Part shown: piece by piece, positions 1 through 8,428 of the stretch
How positions within the stretch are numbered: the stretch's first letter is position 1
How the letters are laid out: the number at the start of each line of letters is the position of its first letter
DNA from: Chryseobacterium gleum
GTDB taxonomy: Bacteria; Bacteroidota; Bacteroidia; Flavobacteriales; Flavobacteriaceae
Assembly: GCA_945881885.1 (NCBI GenBank)
Contig: CAMCVI010000002.1
Span: forward strand, 83,710-147,709
DNA: 64,000 bases
Direction: 5' to 3'
Notes under the pieces: model-generated
Database searches by the model: none
What the model was told of the DNA's origin: nothing
What the model saw: only the letters and a program-made list of their open reading frames with translations
Program-made: the position numbers and the translations under genes

Positions 1-1169
1 GATATGAAGATGTAATGCTTGTAATTTCCGCTATGGGAAAAACTACTAATGCGCTTGAAGTGGTTATTAAAAATTATTTTGAAAAGTCAAATGAATTATA
101 TGCTTCGTTACAAGATATCAGAAAATATCACAATCAAATTTTACTAGATTTATTTGATGACGAGGAAAATGAAGTTTTTTTTGACGTAAATACGCATTTT
201 GATGATTTAGAATATTTTGTAAGAAGCAACAAATCGCCAAATTATCCCTTTGTATACGACCAAATTATTAGTATAGGCGAATTAGTTTCTACCACTATCG
301 TTAGTCATTATTTAAACGTTGCAGGAATTCCAAATCAGTGGTTAGATGTGCGTCATTTTATTAAAACAGACGGAAATTATCGAGATGCGAATGTAAATTG
401 GGAGTATTCTCAAAAATTGATTTCTAAAATAAATAGAAAAAAATCGTTATTTATTACACAAGGATTTATTGGTTCAGATGAAAACAACTTTACCACCACA
501 TTAGGTCGTGAAGGATCTGATTATACGGCTGCGATTTTTGCTTACTGCTTAGGCGCAGAAAGTGTAACCATTTGGAAAGACGTGCCAGGTGTTTTAAATG
601 CCGATCCGAGATACTTTGAAAATGCAGTTTTACTAAATCAAATTTCATACAGAGAAGCTATCGAATTGGCTTTTTATGGTGCCAGCGTAATTCATCCAAA
701 AACCTTACAACCTTTACAGAAAAAAGAAATTCCACTTTATGTAAAATCATTTCTAAATCCAACGTTACCAGGAACAAAAGTGGGCAATGGTGTAGATTTG
801 GAACCTAAAACATCGTGTTTTATTGTAAAGAAAAATCAGATTTTAGTTTCTCTTTCTTCTATAGATTTTTCATTTATTATGGAAGAAAATATTAGTGAAA
901 TTTTCGCTTTATTTCATAAACATAAAATTAAAGTGAGTTTAATTCAGAATACGGCTATCAGTTTTTCAGTTTGTATTGAAGACACATTTGATAATTTTAA
1001 AGATTTGAAAACCATTTTATCAAAAAAATTCAAAGTTTCTTACAATGAGAATGTGTCATTGTACACCATTCGTCATTTTGATACAGTTTCGGCAGAAGTG
1101 ATTGAAAAAGACAAAACCGTTTTATTAAAACAAATTAGCCGCGAAACTTTACAAATTGTAACGCTATAA
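1..1169 (+). CDS. lysC: Aspartate kinase, 5' end outside the window
   Basis: Phosphorylates L-aspartate, the first step towards lysine, threonine and methionine. The reading frame is open from base 3 (Y-E-D-V-M-L-V-I-S-A-M-G), so the ATG at 15 is internal and the N-terminal lysine/glycine substrate motif lies upstream of the window. The visible part has the amino-acid kinase signature GREGSDYTAA followed by WKDVPGVLNADPR, then a C-terminal region of about 120 residues that fits the ACT regulatory part. No homoserine dehydrogenase domain follows, so it is a monofunctional enzyme. The asd gene for the next step lies far away at 50517-51506. No terminator follows; a palindromic repeat does. Confidence 0.9.
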   Translation, partial: YEDVMLVISAMGKTTNALEVVIKNYFEKSNELYASLQDIRKYHNQILLDLFDDEENEVFFDVNTHFDDLEYFVRSNKSPNYPFVYDQIISIGELVSTTIVSHYLNVAGIPNQWLDVRHFIKTDGNYRDANVNWEYSQKLISKINRKKSLFITQGFIGSDENNFTTTLGREGSDYTAAIFAYCLGAESVTIWKDVPGVLNADPRYFENAVLLNQISYREAIELAFYGASVIHPKTLQPLQKKEIPLYVKSFLNPTLPGTKVGNGVDLEPKTSCFIVKKNQILVSLSSIDFSFIMEENISEIFALFHKHKIKVSLIQNTAISFSVCIEDTFDNFKDLKTILSKKFKVSYNENVSLYTIRHFDTVSAEVIEKDKTVLLKQISRETLQIVTL

Positions 1170-1181
1170 AAATCTACTAAC

Positions 1182-1251
1182 TTGTCATGCTGAAAGCATC
1201 TCTTTTTAGTTGAATTGTATTACGATGTGTGAGACCCTTTCAGGGTGACAA
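1182..1251. repeat. Palindromic intergenic repeat, family A
   Basis: The arms 1182-1202 and 1231-1251 are inverted copies matching at 17 of 21 positions; both carry TTGTCA and CTGAAAG and end in TCTC. The 28-nt loop is AT-rich. The layout resembles the TGTCA...TGACA palindromes scattered in flavobacterial intergenic DNA (from memory, not checked). A related copy lies at 47725-47807. It lies between lysC and the LpxH-like gene and codes for nothing I can see. Confidence 0.6.
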
Positions 1252-1347
1252 ACGTTATGTTGTGTTTTATACCGATTTCTTAATTTTCTATTAGTAATTA
1301 CTTAACAAATAAGCTGTTAATTTGTCAAAACAATACAGAGTCGTATT

Positions 1348-2175
1348 ATGGCAAGAACAGTTGATGTTGTAGTAATTTCAGATACCCACCTGGGTACGTA
1401 TGGTTGTCAAGCAAAAGAACTCTTTACCTATTTAAAATCTGTTTCTCCAAAAACATTAATCATCAATGGTGATTTTATTGATATTTGGCAATTTAGCAAA
1501 AGTTATTTCCCAAAATATCATTTAAAAGTTATCAAAAAAATTATTGATTTGGCCTCAAAAGGGACCGAAGTAGTTTATATTTTAGGAAATCATGATGAAT
1601 TTTTACGCCGATTTGCCGACACTTCTTTCGGAAATATTGAATTAACCAATAAAAAAATCATGACCCTTGATGGCAAAAAAGCTTGGTTTTTCCATGGTGA
1701 TGTATTTGATGCTTCCGTACAACATTCAAAATGGATTGCAAAATTAGGGGGTATTGGCTATGATTTTTTAATTCGTTTAAATGTAATATCTAATTGGATT
1801 TTGACGCGACTAGGAAAAGAAAAATATTCGTTTTCCAAAAAAATAAAAAACAACGTAAAAAATGCCATTAAATTTATTGGCGATTTTGAAAATGCCGCAA
1901 TAGAATTAGCAATAGAAAATGACTTTGACTATGTAATTTGTGGTCACATTCATCAACCGCAAATAAGAGAAGTGAAAAGCAAAAACGGAAATTGCACCTA
2001 TTTAAATAGTGGTGATTGGATTGAAAACCTAACCGCGTTAGAATATCACAACAAAAAATGGGAAATATACACTTATGATAAAAATGATTTCAAGGAAGAA
2101 TTAGATTCCGAACACCAAGAAATGGTTTTGAAAAATATTGATGAATTAATAAAAGAAGTGGTTTCATTTAACTAA
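1348..2175 (+). CDS. LpxH-like UDP-2,3-diacylglucosamine diphosphatase family metallophosphoesterase
   Basis: A calcineurin-like phosphoesterase of 275 residues. All metal-site motifs are visible: D-x-H at residues 12-14 (SDTHLG), GD at 41-42, GNHD at 80-83, and GHIH at 199-202. The family removes UMP from UDP-2,3-diacylglucosamine in lipid A synthesis, although many Bacteroidota paralogues lack a proven substrate. There is no signal peptide, so it is cytosolic or peripheral. The next gene, a glycosyltransferase, starts 6 nt after the stop, so the two are probably co-transcribed and may act in one glycolipid step. The family call is firm; the exact substrate is inferred. Confidence 0.8.
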   Translation: MARTVDVVVISDTHLGTYGCQAKELFTYLKSVSPKTLIINGDFIDIWQFSKSYFPKYHLKVIKKIIDLASKGTEVVYILGNHDEFLRRFADTSFGNIELTNKKIMTLDGKKAWFFHGDVFDASVQHSKWIAKLGGIGYDFLIRLNVISNWILTRLGKEKYSFSKKIKNNVKNAIKFIGDFENAAIELAIENDFDYVICGHIHQPQIREVKSKNGNCTYLNSGDWIENLTALEYHNKKWEIYTYDKNDFKEELDSEHQEMVLKNIDELIKEVVSFN

Positions 2176-2181
2176 AAAAAT

Positions 2182-3183
2182 ATGAAAATATTATATGCCG
2201 TACAAAAAACTGGAAATGGTCATTTGGCCAGAGCACAAGAAATTATTCCAATTTTAGAAAGATTTGGTGAAGTAACTGTTTTAACAAGTGGTAGTCAATC
2301 GCAAATTCAATTAGACTTTCCTGTGGCTTTAGATTTTAAAGGAATTTCTTTATTTTATGGAAGTAACGGAAATGTTTCTTTTTTTAAAACGTTATTTAAA
2401 AATAATTACGCCAAGTTTATCTATCAAGTTATAAAATTAAACGTACATAAATACGATTTAATTATAAACGATTACGAACCAATATCTGCTTGGGCCTGCA
2501 AATTTAAAGGTGGAAATATTGTGGCTCTATCGCACCAATCTTCCTTGTTTTTTTCCAAAACACCAAAACCTAAGAAAATTAAATGGTTAAGTTGGCAAAT
2601 ATTTAAAAACTACGCGCCGGTTGTTAAAAAATATGGTTTTCATTTTGAAGAATACAATGAACAAATTTTCAGACCTGTAATACGAAAAAAAATCAGCGAC
2701 TTAAAAACTTCAAATGCAGGACATTATGTGGTGTATTTACCTTCGTTTTCAGATATTAAAATAATTAAAGAGTTGAAAAAAACCTCTGCCAATTGGATTA
2801 TATTTTCAAAAGCAGCCACTGCATCCTACACTGCAAATAATTGTAACGTTTTTCCAATTGATGAAAACGAATTTTTAAAAGCTATTGCTAATAGTGCTGG
2901 TGTATTGTGCAACGCTGGATTTGAATTACCTGCAGAAACTTTGTTTTTGAAAAAGAAATTATTTGTAATCCCTATCAAGAAACAAATTGAACAAGAATGT
3001 AATGCCTTTGCATTGAAAAAAATGGGCGTTTTAACCGCTAAAAATCTTGATTTTAATTTAATTGAAATGTGGGTATTATCCAATAAAATTATTCCTGTAA
3101 ATTATACTAACAACATTGAGTCTATCATTGAAGACATCATTTTAGAAAACACACAAACTAAAAACGAATTGATATTTGTATAA
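2182..3183 (+). CDS. GT-B type glycosyltransferase family protein
   Basis: 333 residues with an N-terminal G-N-G-H-L-A-R-A-Q stretch at about residues 12-20, typical of MurG/MGDG-synthase-like GT-B enzymes. A C-terminal segment (CNAGFELPAETLFLKKK) resembles the donor-nucleotide loop, where an aglycone-transfer enzyme recognises UDP-sugar. No membrane segment is obvious. It follows the phosphoesterase by 6 nt and is followed by a strong hairpin terminator, so the two genes form a short operon. A role in glycolipid or surface-sugar assembly is inferred from the fold and partner; the acceptor is unknown. Confidence 0.75.
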   Translation: MKILYAVQKTGNGHLARAQEIIPILERFGEVTVLTSGSQSQIQLDFPVALDFKGISLFYGSNGNVSFFKTLFKNNYAKFIYQVIKLNVHKYDLIINDYEPISAWACKFKGGNIVALSHQSSLFFSKTPKPKKIKWLSWQIFKNYAPVVKKYGFHFEEYNEQIFRPVIRKKISDLKTSNAGHYVVYLPSFSDIKIIKELKKTSANWIIFSKAATASYTANNCNVFPIDENEFLKAIANSAGVLCNAGFELPAETLFLKKKLFVIPIKKQIEQECNAFALKKMGVLTAKNLDFNLIEMWVLSNKIIPVNYTNNIESIIEDIILENTQTKNELIFV

Positions 3184-3268
3184 ATTGGACAAAGGGTGAC
3201 AGAAAGTAGTTTTTTCTCATTTTATTTGGTTGGTAAATAGTCGCTCTTTTCCTTTTTATAAATTAAAA

Positions 3269-3297
3269 AAATCCCATATCTAAAAGATGTGGGATTT
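3269..3297. terminator. Bidirectional hairpin terminator
   Basis: The arms 3269-3281 and 3285-3297 pair over 13 positions with one G-U, around a 3-nt loop. A-runs on one side and T-runs on the other serve both strands. It sits between the convergent glycosyltransferase gene and bioB. Confidence 0.85.
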
Positions 3298-3319
3298 TAT
3301 ATTTCTATGGAAATAACTC

Positions 3320-4402
3320 TTACTTTTTTCCAGAAGCTTCTAAATTTCTTTCTATTTTATGTTCTGGCCTGCTCCATTTTGGTTTTTCGCCCAAAGCTTC
3401 ATATTTTGAATTTTCAGCTTCTACTGTTTCTGGTTGCATTTTTTTAAAGAAAGGTTTTTGTGGATTTAATCCAAGCATTTCAAACATTTTCAAATCTTCA
3501 TTCACATCCGGATTTGGTGTAGTAAGCAATTTATCTCCGGCAAAAATAGAATTGGCACCTGCAAAGAAACACATGGCTTGTCCTTCTCTACTCATATTGT
3601 TTCTTCCTGCGGATAAGCGTAATTGTGTTTCAGGCATGACAATTCTTGTTGTGGCTACCATACGAATCATTTCCCATATTTCAACAGGTTTTTCATCTTC
3701 TAAAGGTGTGCCTTCAACAGCAACTAAAGCATTAATGGGCACCGATTCTGGTTGTGGATTTAATGTTGAAAGCGCCACTAACATTCCTGCTCTATCTGCG
3801 ATACTTTCGCCCATTCCAATAATTCCACCGCTACAAACTGTTACGTTTGTTTTTCTGACGTTTTCAATAGTTTCAAGTCTGTCTTCAAAGCCACGAGTTG
3901 AAATTACTTCTTTATAATATTCTTCTGAGGAATCTAAATTGTGATTGTAAGCATACAAACCTGCTTCTGCCAAACGGTGGGCTTGATTTTCGGTAATCAT
4001 ACCTAAAGTACAACAAACCTCCATATCTAATTTGTTAATAGTACGAACCATCTCTAAAACTTGATCAAATTCTGGACCATCTTTAACGTTACGCCAAGCC
4101 GCGCCCATACAAACACGTGATGAACCGGAAGATTTTGCTCGTAAAGCTTGTGCTTTTACTTGAGAAACAGACATTAAATCGTTTCCTTCAATATCAGTAT
4201 GATATCTGGCGGCTTGCGGACAATACCCGCAATCTTCAGGGCATCCACCTGTTTTAATTGATAAAAGTGTGGAAACTTGAACCGTATTCGGATCGTGGTG
4301 TTCTCTGTGAATTGAGGCAGCATCAAACAACAAATCCATTAAAGGTTTATTGTAAATAGCAATTATTTCTTCTTTCGTCCAATTATGTTTGGTAACACTC
4401 AT
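3320..4402 (-). CDS. bioB: Biotin synthase
   Basis: A radical SAM enzyme that inserts sulfur into dethiobiotin as the last step of biotin synthesis. The cluster-binding motif C54-x3-C58-x2-C61 (CPEDCGYC) is intact. The downstream stretches VCMGAAWR, YNHNLDSSEEYY and LRLSAGR are the conserved BioB segments, including ligands of the second [2Fe-2S] cluster. At 360 residues it is slightly longer than E. coli BioB, because of an acidic/basic C-terminal tail of about 30 residues. It stands alone, with no other bio genes in the window. A TACTTTTG -7 box lies 20 nt before the ATG. Confidence 0.96.
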   Translation of the reverse strand: MSVTKHNWTKEEIIAIYNKPLMDLLFDAASIHREHHDPNTVQVSTLLSIKTGGCPEDCGYCPQAARYHTDIEGNDLMSVSQVKAQALRAKSSGSSRVCMGAAWRNVKDGPEFDQVLEMVRTINKLDMEVCCTLGMITENQAHRLAEAGLYAYNHNLDSSEEYYKEVISTRGFEDRLETIENVRKTNVTVCSGGIIGMGESIADRAGMLVALSTLNPQPESVPINALVAVEGTPLEDEKPVEIWEMIRMVATTRIVMPETQLRLSAGRNNMSREGQAMCFFAGANSIFAGDKLLTTPNPDVNEDLKMFEMLGLNPQKPFFKKMQPETVEAENSKYEALGEKPKWSRPEHKIERNLEASGKK

Positions 4403-4422
4403 AAAATCATAAATTAATACCT

Positions 4423-4430
4423 CAAAAGTA
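4423..4430 (-). promoter_or_regulatory. -7 promoter element of bioB
   Basis: TACTTTTG on the minus strand fits the Bacteroidota TAnnTTTG box. It ends 20 nt upstream of the bioB start codon. No clear -33 TTTG is visible at the usual distance. Confidence 0.5.
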
Positions 4431-4529
4431 CTAATTTACATTTGAAGAAAAAATTTATGTGCTAAGTTTTTATTATTTGAGATGCGCAAGAAGTGGTTTT
4501 AAAAGGGGAAAATTCTGTAATATAATTAT

Positions 4530-5465
4530 TTACGAGTTCCAATTTTCGAAATATTGAAGGGCGTTTATTTTATCAACTTCAAGTTGTAATTTCAGGGCTT
4601 CGAAAGATTCAAATTTTTGTTCGTCTCTAAGTCGCTCTATTACATTTACTTGAATTTTTTGTCCGTAAATATCTTCTGAAAAATGCAATAAATGCACTTC
4701 AATTGATAACAAATTTCCACCTAAAGTTGGTTTTATGCCAATATTCATCATTCCAAAAATAGATTTGTTATTTACTATTGCGGTCACTAGATACACTCCG
4801 TATTTTGGAATTAATTTGTACGATTCTGGAATTTCTATATTTGCTGTTGGAAAACCAATAGTTCTTCCCAATTGATTGCCTTTTACGACGATTCCAGATA
4901 ACATATAAGCGTAACCTAAATATTCATTTGCTAAAGAAACTTTTCCTTCTAATAACGAATTTCTAATTTTTGTTGAACTTACCGAAACCTCATTTACTTG
5001 TTTTGCTGAAATTTCTTCTACTTCAAAACCAAATTCTTTACCAAAAGCAATTAAATCATTAAAATCGGCGGCTCTGTTTTTCCCAAACTTATGGTCGTAT
5101 CCAATAATAATTTTCTGAATATTGAGTTGTTTTATTAAAACCTGTTCTACAAATTCTCTTGGTGATAATTCAGAAAATAATTTATCAAAGGGATGAATTA
5201 TAAAGTTTTGTATCCCTTTTTGTTCTAGAAGCATTGCTTTTTCAGCCATTGTGTTTATCATTTTTATTTCCGAATCATTAGAAATAATTAAACGAGGATG
5301 TGGAAAAAATGTGAGCAGTACGCTTTCTAAGTTTTCTTGTTTGGCAATTGTACAAATTTTATCTAAAATAGCAGTGTGTCCCAAATGAACACCGTCAAAA
5401 GTTCCAAGGGTTACAATTGTTTTTTTAGACGGTTTAAATTCGTTAAGAGATTGATATATTTTCAA
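4530..5465 (-). CDS. ribF: Bifunctional riboflavin kinase / FAD synthetase
   Basis: Makes FMN and then FAD from riboflavin. The N-terminal adenylyltransferase half shows TLGTFDGVHLGH (residues 19-30). The C-terminal flavokinase half shows GRTIGFPTANI and the G-x-K-P-T-x-G-G loop followed by E-V-H-L-L. The length of 311 residues is normal. It is downstream of the metalloprotease gene on the same strand but separated by a strong terminator, and it has its own TATTTTTG box at 5485-5492. No FMN riboswitch-like structure is visible in the short leader. Confidence 0.95.
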   Translation of the reverse strand: MKIYQSLNEFKPSKKTIVTLGTFDGVHLGHTAILDKICTIAKQENLESVLLTFFPHPRLIISNDSEIKMINTMAEKAMLLEQKGIQNFIIHPFDKLFSELSPREFVEQVLIKQLNIQKIIIGYDHKFGKNRAADFNDLIAFGKEFGFEVEEISAKQVNEVSVSSTKIRNSLLEGKVSLANEYLGYAYMLSGIVVKGNQLGRTIGFPTANIEIPESYKLIPKYGVYLVTAIVNNKSIFGMMNIGIKPTLGGNLLSIEVHLLHFSEDIYGQKIQVNVIERLRDEQKFESFEALKLQLEVDKINALQYFENWNS

Positions 5466-5484
5466 AGTCAGTTAGATATTTATG

Positions 5485-5492
5485 CAAAAATA
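5485..5492 (-). promoter_or_regulatory. -7 promoter element of ribF, abutting a terminator
   Basis: TATTTTTG on the minus strand, 20 nt before the ribF ATG. Its upstream edge touches the hairpin at 5492-5521, so the -33 region lies within the terminator of the preceding gene. Confidence 0.5.
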
Positions 5493-5521
5493 AAAAGGAT
5501 TGGCAAAAACCAATCCTTTTT
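5492..5521 (-). terminator. Terminator of the secreted metalloprotease gene
   Basis: A perfect 12-bp stem (5492-5503 with 5510-5521) around a 6-nt loop, with an A-run on the plus strand that gives a U-tract on the minus transcript. It follows the metalloprotease stop by about 20 nt. Confidence 0.85.
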
Positions 5522-5539
5522 ATGGAAATATTTTAAAAA

Positions 5540-7621
5540 TTACTCTTTGATAAAACGAAGTGTTTTAGAGAATTCTCCTATGGTTAAGTTAATAAAATAC
5601 ATACCTGCTTGGTAGTTATTTGTATTAATTGTTAAATCGTTTTCTGAAGTTATTTTTTTAGTTGTAACTTTTTGACCAATTGTATTATACACATCAAAAC
5701 TTCCTAAAACTTCTATACCTTGAGGAATAGAAATTGTAACCCTATCTTTTGCTGGATTAGGATACAAAGAAACCGAATCAAATAATTCAAAAGATCCTGA
5801 TTCTAATGTAGCATTATTTGTAAAATAACTTAGTCTGGAAACAAGCGTGTTGGCTGGATTTCCTAAAACAGCAAAATCAGTAACATTTACAACAGTTGTA
5901 GTTCCGGCAGTAATAGTGTAGGAACCTTGACTCACACCATCATACAATCCGTCTCCATAAGAATCATTAACTGATAAAAAATAACATCCATTTGCTGGCA
6001 ATGTCCAAGATTGGTTATTTACCAAAACTTGAGTTCCAGTGGCTATATCTGCATAAGGACCACCGCTATATAATGTTGTGCCAGCAGCGTTCTTTAAAGT
6101 CCAGGTTATTTCAGTACCATAAGAATCTCCAATTAAGTTAAATGTAAATGAAGTTGAATTTGCATAACCTAATGTAGATCCAAAAGTTTTTGTTGCAGTA
6201 TTGTTAGAAGCCCTTTGGTCAGCAACACCGTTAGCGGTTGTTACAGTAACTGTTAGTAATCCGTTAGCTATAGAATTAGGTAAACTAATTTTTGCGAATG
6301 CATTTGGCGCCAAATTCCCTGTCCAGTTATGTGTGAAGTTAGTTCCACCGTTAAAATTATAGCTCATAGTAGCAGAGGTTAAATTGGAAGTTCCTCTATT
6401 GTACAATAAAATTATTTTTGAAGGTGAACTTGGATTTGTATCTGTACAAGTTGCCCCTGAAGAACTACATAGATTTTCTATTTTAACTTCTGCGTCAATA
6501 GCAAATAATGGGATCGCAACATCTTTTACAGAAGTTTTTAAAGTGGCTCTTCTTGGAGAATTATTTAATACTGTGGTAATTCTTGTTTTTTGTCCAATTG
6601 TAAAAATATTCATACAGGTATCATCGCTATAATCCATATAATTTTCAATCATATCATTTCCAGGATTTCCTGTACAGGAATTTGTACCAGGCAGGCATCC
6701 ATAATTTGCAGTACTGGCTGCTGGTGTGTCTGCCACAAAATCTTTATCATTAACCGTGTTTGTTGCAGGGCAGGCAGCATTGTCTCCCCAAATATGTCTT
6801 AATCCTAAAAAATGTCCTACTTCGTGAGTCATTGTTCTGCCTTTGTCATAGGGCTGAGCAAAACTACCAAAAACTAAATCTGAACTTCCAAAAGTGGTAT
6901 AATTAGCCACAACCCCATCTGTAAGTGGGTTTTGCGCTGTTGTAGCCATTCCTGCTAAACTAGATTCTGGAAACTGGGCATATCCCAATAAAGAATTGTC
7001 CGTAAAATTTACAGACCACATATTCATATATTGTGTTGGATCCCATATTGTTGAGGGTTTAACAGTAGAATTTATTGCAGTGGTAGACCAAGTTGCTTGA
7101 CATAAATTTACTCTATTAATTCCATTTGTAGGATTTCCATTTAAATCTACTTTTGCCAAAACAAATTCAACTTGCGTGTCAGCTCCTACCGCATTTGAGT
7201 TAAAACCTGGAGTTCCAGTTAATTTCCTGTAATCTTGATTCATTACAGTAATTTGAGATTGCACTTGCTCATCTGAGATATTCTCATTAACTCCATAAGC
7301 ATCACCATTATGAATTACATGCACAACAACAGGGATGTAAATAATACCTCCACTTTGAGAAGCTACTTCTTGTAAAGATTTTTGATCATTTATTTTTTTA
7401 GCCATCCATTTTTCAAAAACTGCTATGGATTCTGTGTTGGGATTTTGCTCTCTTAAAAATTCATCGTATTCTGTTGAAGCACATCTTATGTGACCAGAAG
7501 GTGAAATAAATTCAGGATTAATTTTTTTTCCGAAAACCGTTTTTTCTTTCTTATCAATTTGAGCAAAAGCAACTGTACAGAAGCAAATTAAAAAAGACAA
7601 TAGTAAAGTAATTTTTTTCAT
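5540..7621 (-). CDS. Secreted M43-family zinc metalloprotease with T9SS sorting domain
   Basis: 693 residues beginning with a signal peptide (cleaved about residue 20, after VAFA). The zinc site HEVGHFLGLRH spans residues 266-276, with the extended HExxHxxGxxH motif of metzincins. A Met-turn follows around M329 (NYMDYSDD), as in the pappalysin/cytophagalysin M43 family. Residues 379-570 form a CARDB-like plus DSYGDG module shared with the Omp28-like protein at 17805-19517. Residues 616-693 are a type A T9SS sorting domain with the LYPNPA start and a basic end. It is likely exported and cell-surface or secreted; its substrate is unknown. It is transcribed alone, with a -7 box at 7654. Confidence 0.92.
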   Translation of the reverse strand: MKKITLLLSFLICFCTVAFAQIDKKEKTVFGKKINPEFISPSGHIRCASTEYDEFLREQNPNTESIAVFEKWMAKKINDQKSLQEVASQSGGIIYIPVVVHVIHNGDAYGVNENISDEQVQSQITVMNQDYRKLTGTPGFNSNAVGADTQVEFVLAKVDLNGNPTNGINRVNLCQATWSTTAINSTVKPSTIWDPTQYMNMWSVNFTDNSLLGYAQFPESSLAGMATTAQNPLTDGVVANYTTFGSSDLVFGSFAQPYDKGRTMTHEVGHFLGLRHIWGDNAACPATNTVNDKDFVADTPAASTANYGCLPGTNSCTGNPGNDMIENYMDYSDDTCMNIFTIGQKTRITTVLNNSPRRATLKTSVKDVAIPLFAIDAEVKIENLCSSSGATCTDTNPSSPSKIILLYNRGTSNLTSATMSYNFNGGTNFTHNWTGNLAPNAFAKISLPNSIANGLLTVTVTTANGVADQRASNNTATKTFGSTLGYANSTSFTFNLIGDSYGTEITWTLKNAAGTTLYSGGPYADIATGTQVLVNNQSWTLPANGCYFLSVNDSYGDGLYDGVSQGSYTITAGTTTVVNVTDFAVLGNPANTLVSRLSYFTNNATLESGSFELFDSVSLYPNPAKDRVTISIPQGIEVLGSFDVYNTIGQKVTTKKITSENDLTINTNNYQAGMYFINLTIGEFSKTLRFIKE

Positions 7622-7653
7622 TATATTTTTGAGTTTTTTGTTATAATAGCGAA

Positions 7654-7661
7654 CAAATGTA
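7654..7661 (-). promoter_or_regulatory. -7 promoter element of the metalloprotease gene
   Basis: TACATTTG on the minus strand, 32 nt upstream of the start codon. No convincing -33 box. Confidence 0.45.
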
Positions 7662-7704
7662 ACAAAATAATAATAATTATTTAAAACAAAATTAATAAAA
7701 CTAG

Positions 7705-8358
7705 TTATTTACCATTATAAAAATTCATCGTGTTATTTAATCCGGCTGAAATAAAAGATATAATAATTTCAGATGAAATACTTAATCTTTCTTTTAAAGC
7801 ATCTTTTTCTTCGGCTGACCATTCGCCTAACACATAATCCACTTGTTTACCTTTTTTAAAAGCGTCACTAATTCCAAATCTAAATCTTGGATATTCTGAG
7901 GAATTTAATAAAAGTTGTATGTTTTTAAGGCCATTATGCCCACCGTCAGTGCCTTTTGTTTTTATTCTGATACTTCCGAAAGACAAGTTTAAATCGTCTG
8001 TCATAATCAATAAATTTTCTTTTTCAATATTTTCTTTTTCCATCCAATATTTTACTGCTTTTCCGCTTAAATTCATAAACGTATTTGGCTTCAATAAAAT
8101 GGCAGTTCGTCCTTTAAATTTAAATTCAGCTACTTCACCTAATTTTTGGGTTTGAAAAGAAATACTTTCTTGATTGGCAAAATAATCCAATATTTTAAAT
8201 CCAATATTATGTCTGGTATTTACGTATTCAGAACCTATATTTCCTAAACCAACAATTAAAAATTTTTTCATTTTTGGAGAATTAGTTATTGTCTTTTCGT
8301 TAGTTTCAATTTTGGTTTTTAATCCTAAAATTTTGGATAAAGATTGTATTAATGACAT
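7705..8358 (-). CDS. pth: Peptidyl-tRNA hydrolase
   Basis: Cleaves peptidyl-tRNA released from stalled ribosomes. The core shows FLIVGLGN, the catalytic His in TRHNIGF (H50 here), the Asp in TDDLNLSFG, and GGHNGLKN. The protein is 217 residues, with a 29-residue Lys/Thr-rich extension before the usual start at M30. I keep the long start because a TATTTTTG box lies 13 nt upstream of it and would place the transcript start just before that ATG. Translation from M30 (8271) would give a canonical 188-residue enzyme and cannot be excluded. Confidence 0.93.
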   Translation of the reverse strand: MSLIQSLSKILGLKTKIETNEKTITNSPKMKKFLIVGLGNIGSEYVNTRHNIGFKILDYFANQESISFQTQKLGEVAEFKFKGRTAILLKPNTFMNLSGKAVKYWMEKENIEKENLLIMTDDLNLSFGSIRIKTKGTDGGHNGLKNIQLLLNSSEYPRFRFGISDAFKKGKQVDYVLGEWSAEEKDALKERLSISSEIIISFISAGLNNTMNFYNGK

Positions 8359-8370
8359 AGTAACTTTTTA

Positions 8371-8378
8371 CAAAAATA
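8371..8378 (-). promoter_or_regulatory. -7 promoter element of pth, abutting a terminator
   Basis: TATTTTTG on the minus strand, 12 nt between the box and the long pth start codon. It touches the ppiD terminator hairpin at 8378-8410, which occupies the expected -33 region. Confidence 0.5.
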
Positions 8379-8410
8379 AAAAAAGGGCTGAATAAATCAG
8401 CCCTTTTTTT
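8378..8410 (-). terminator. Terminator of the ppiD-like gene
   Basis: A stem of about 13 bp with core GGGCTGA/TCAGCCC, a 5-nt loop and flanking A and T runs. It lies between ppiD and pth on the minus strand. Confidence 0.85.
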
Positions 8411-8428
8411 ATTTCAATTTATATTTTT

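Noticed and set aside
3181..3200. A possible fragment of the family A repeat (GGGTGACAG)
   Set aside because: Only one short arm is present, so chance is likely.
3552..3917. A 121-codon frame opposite bioB
   Set aside because: It lies wholly antisense to a firmly identified gene and has no family pattern.
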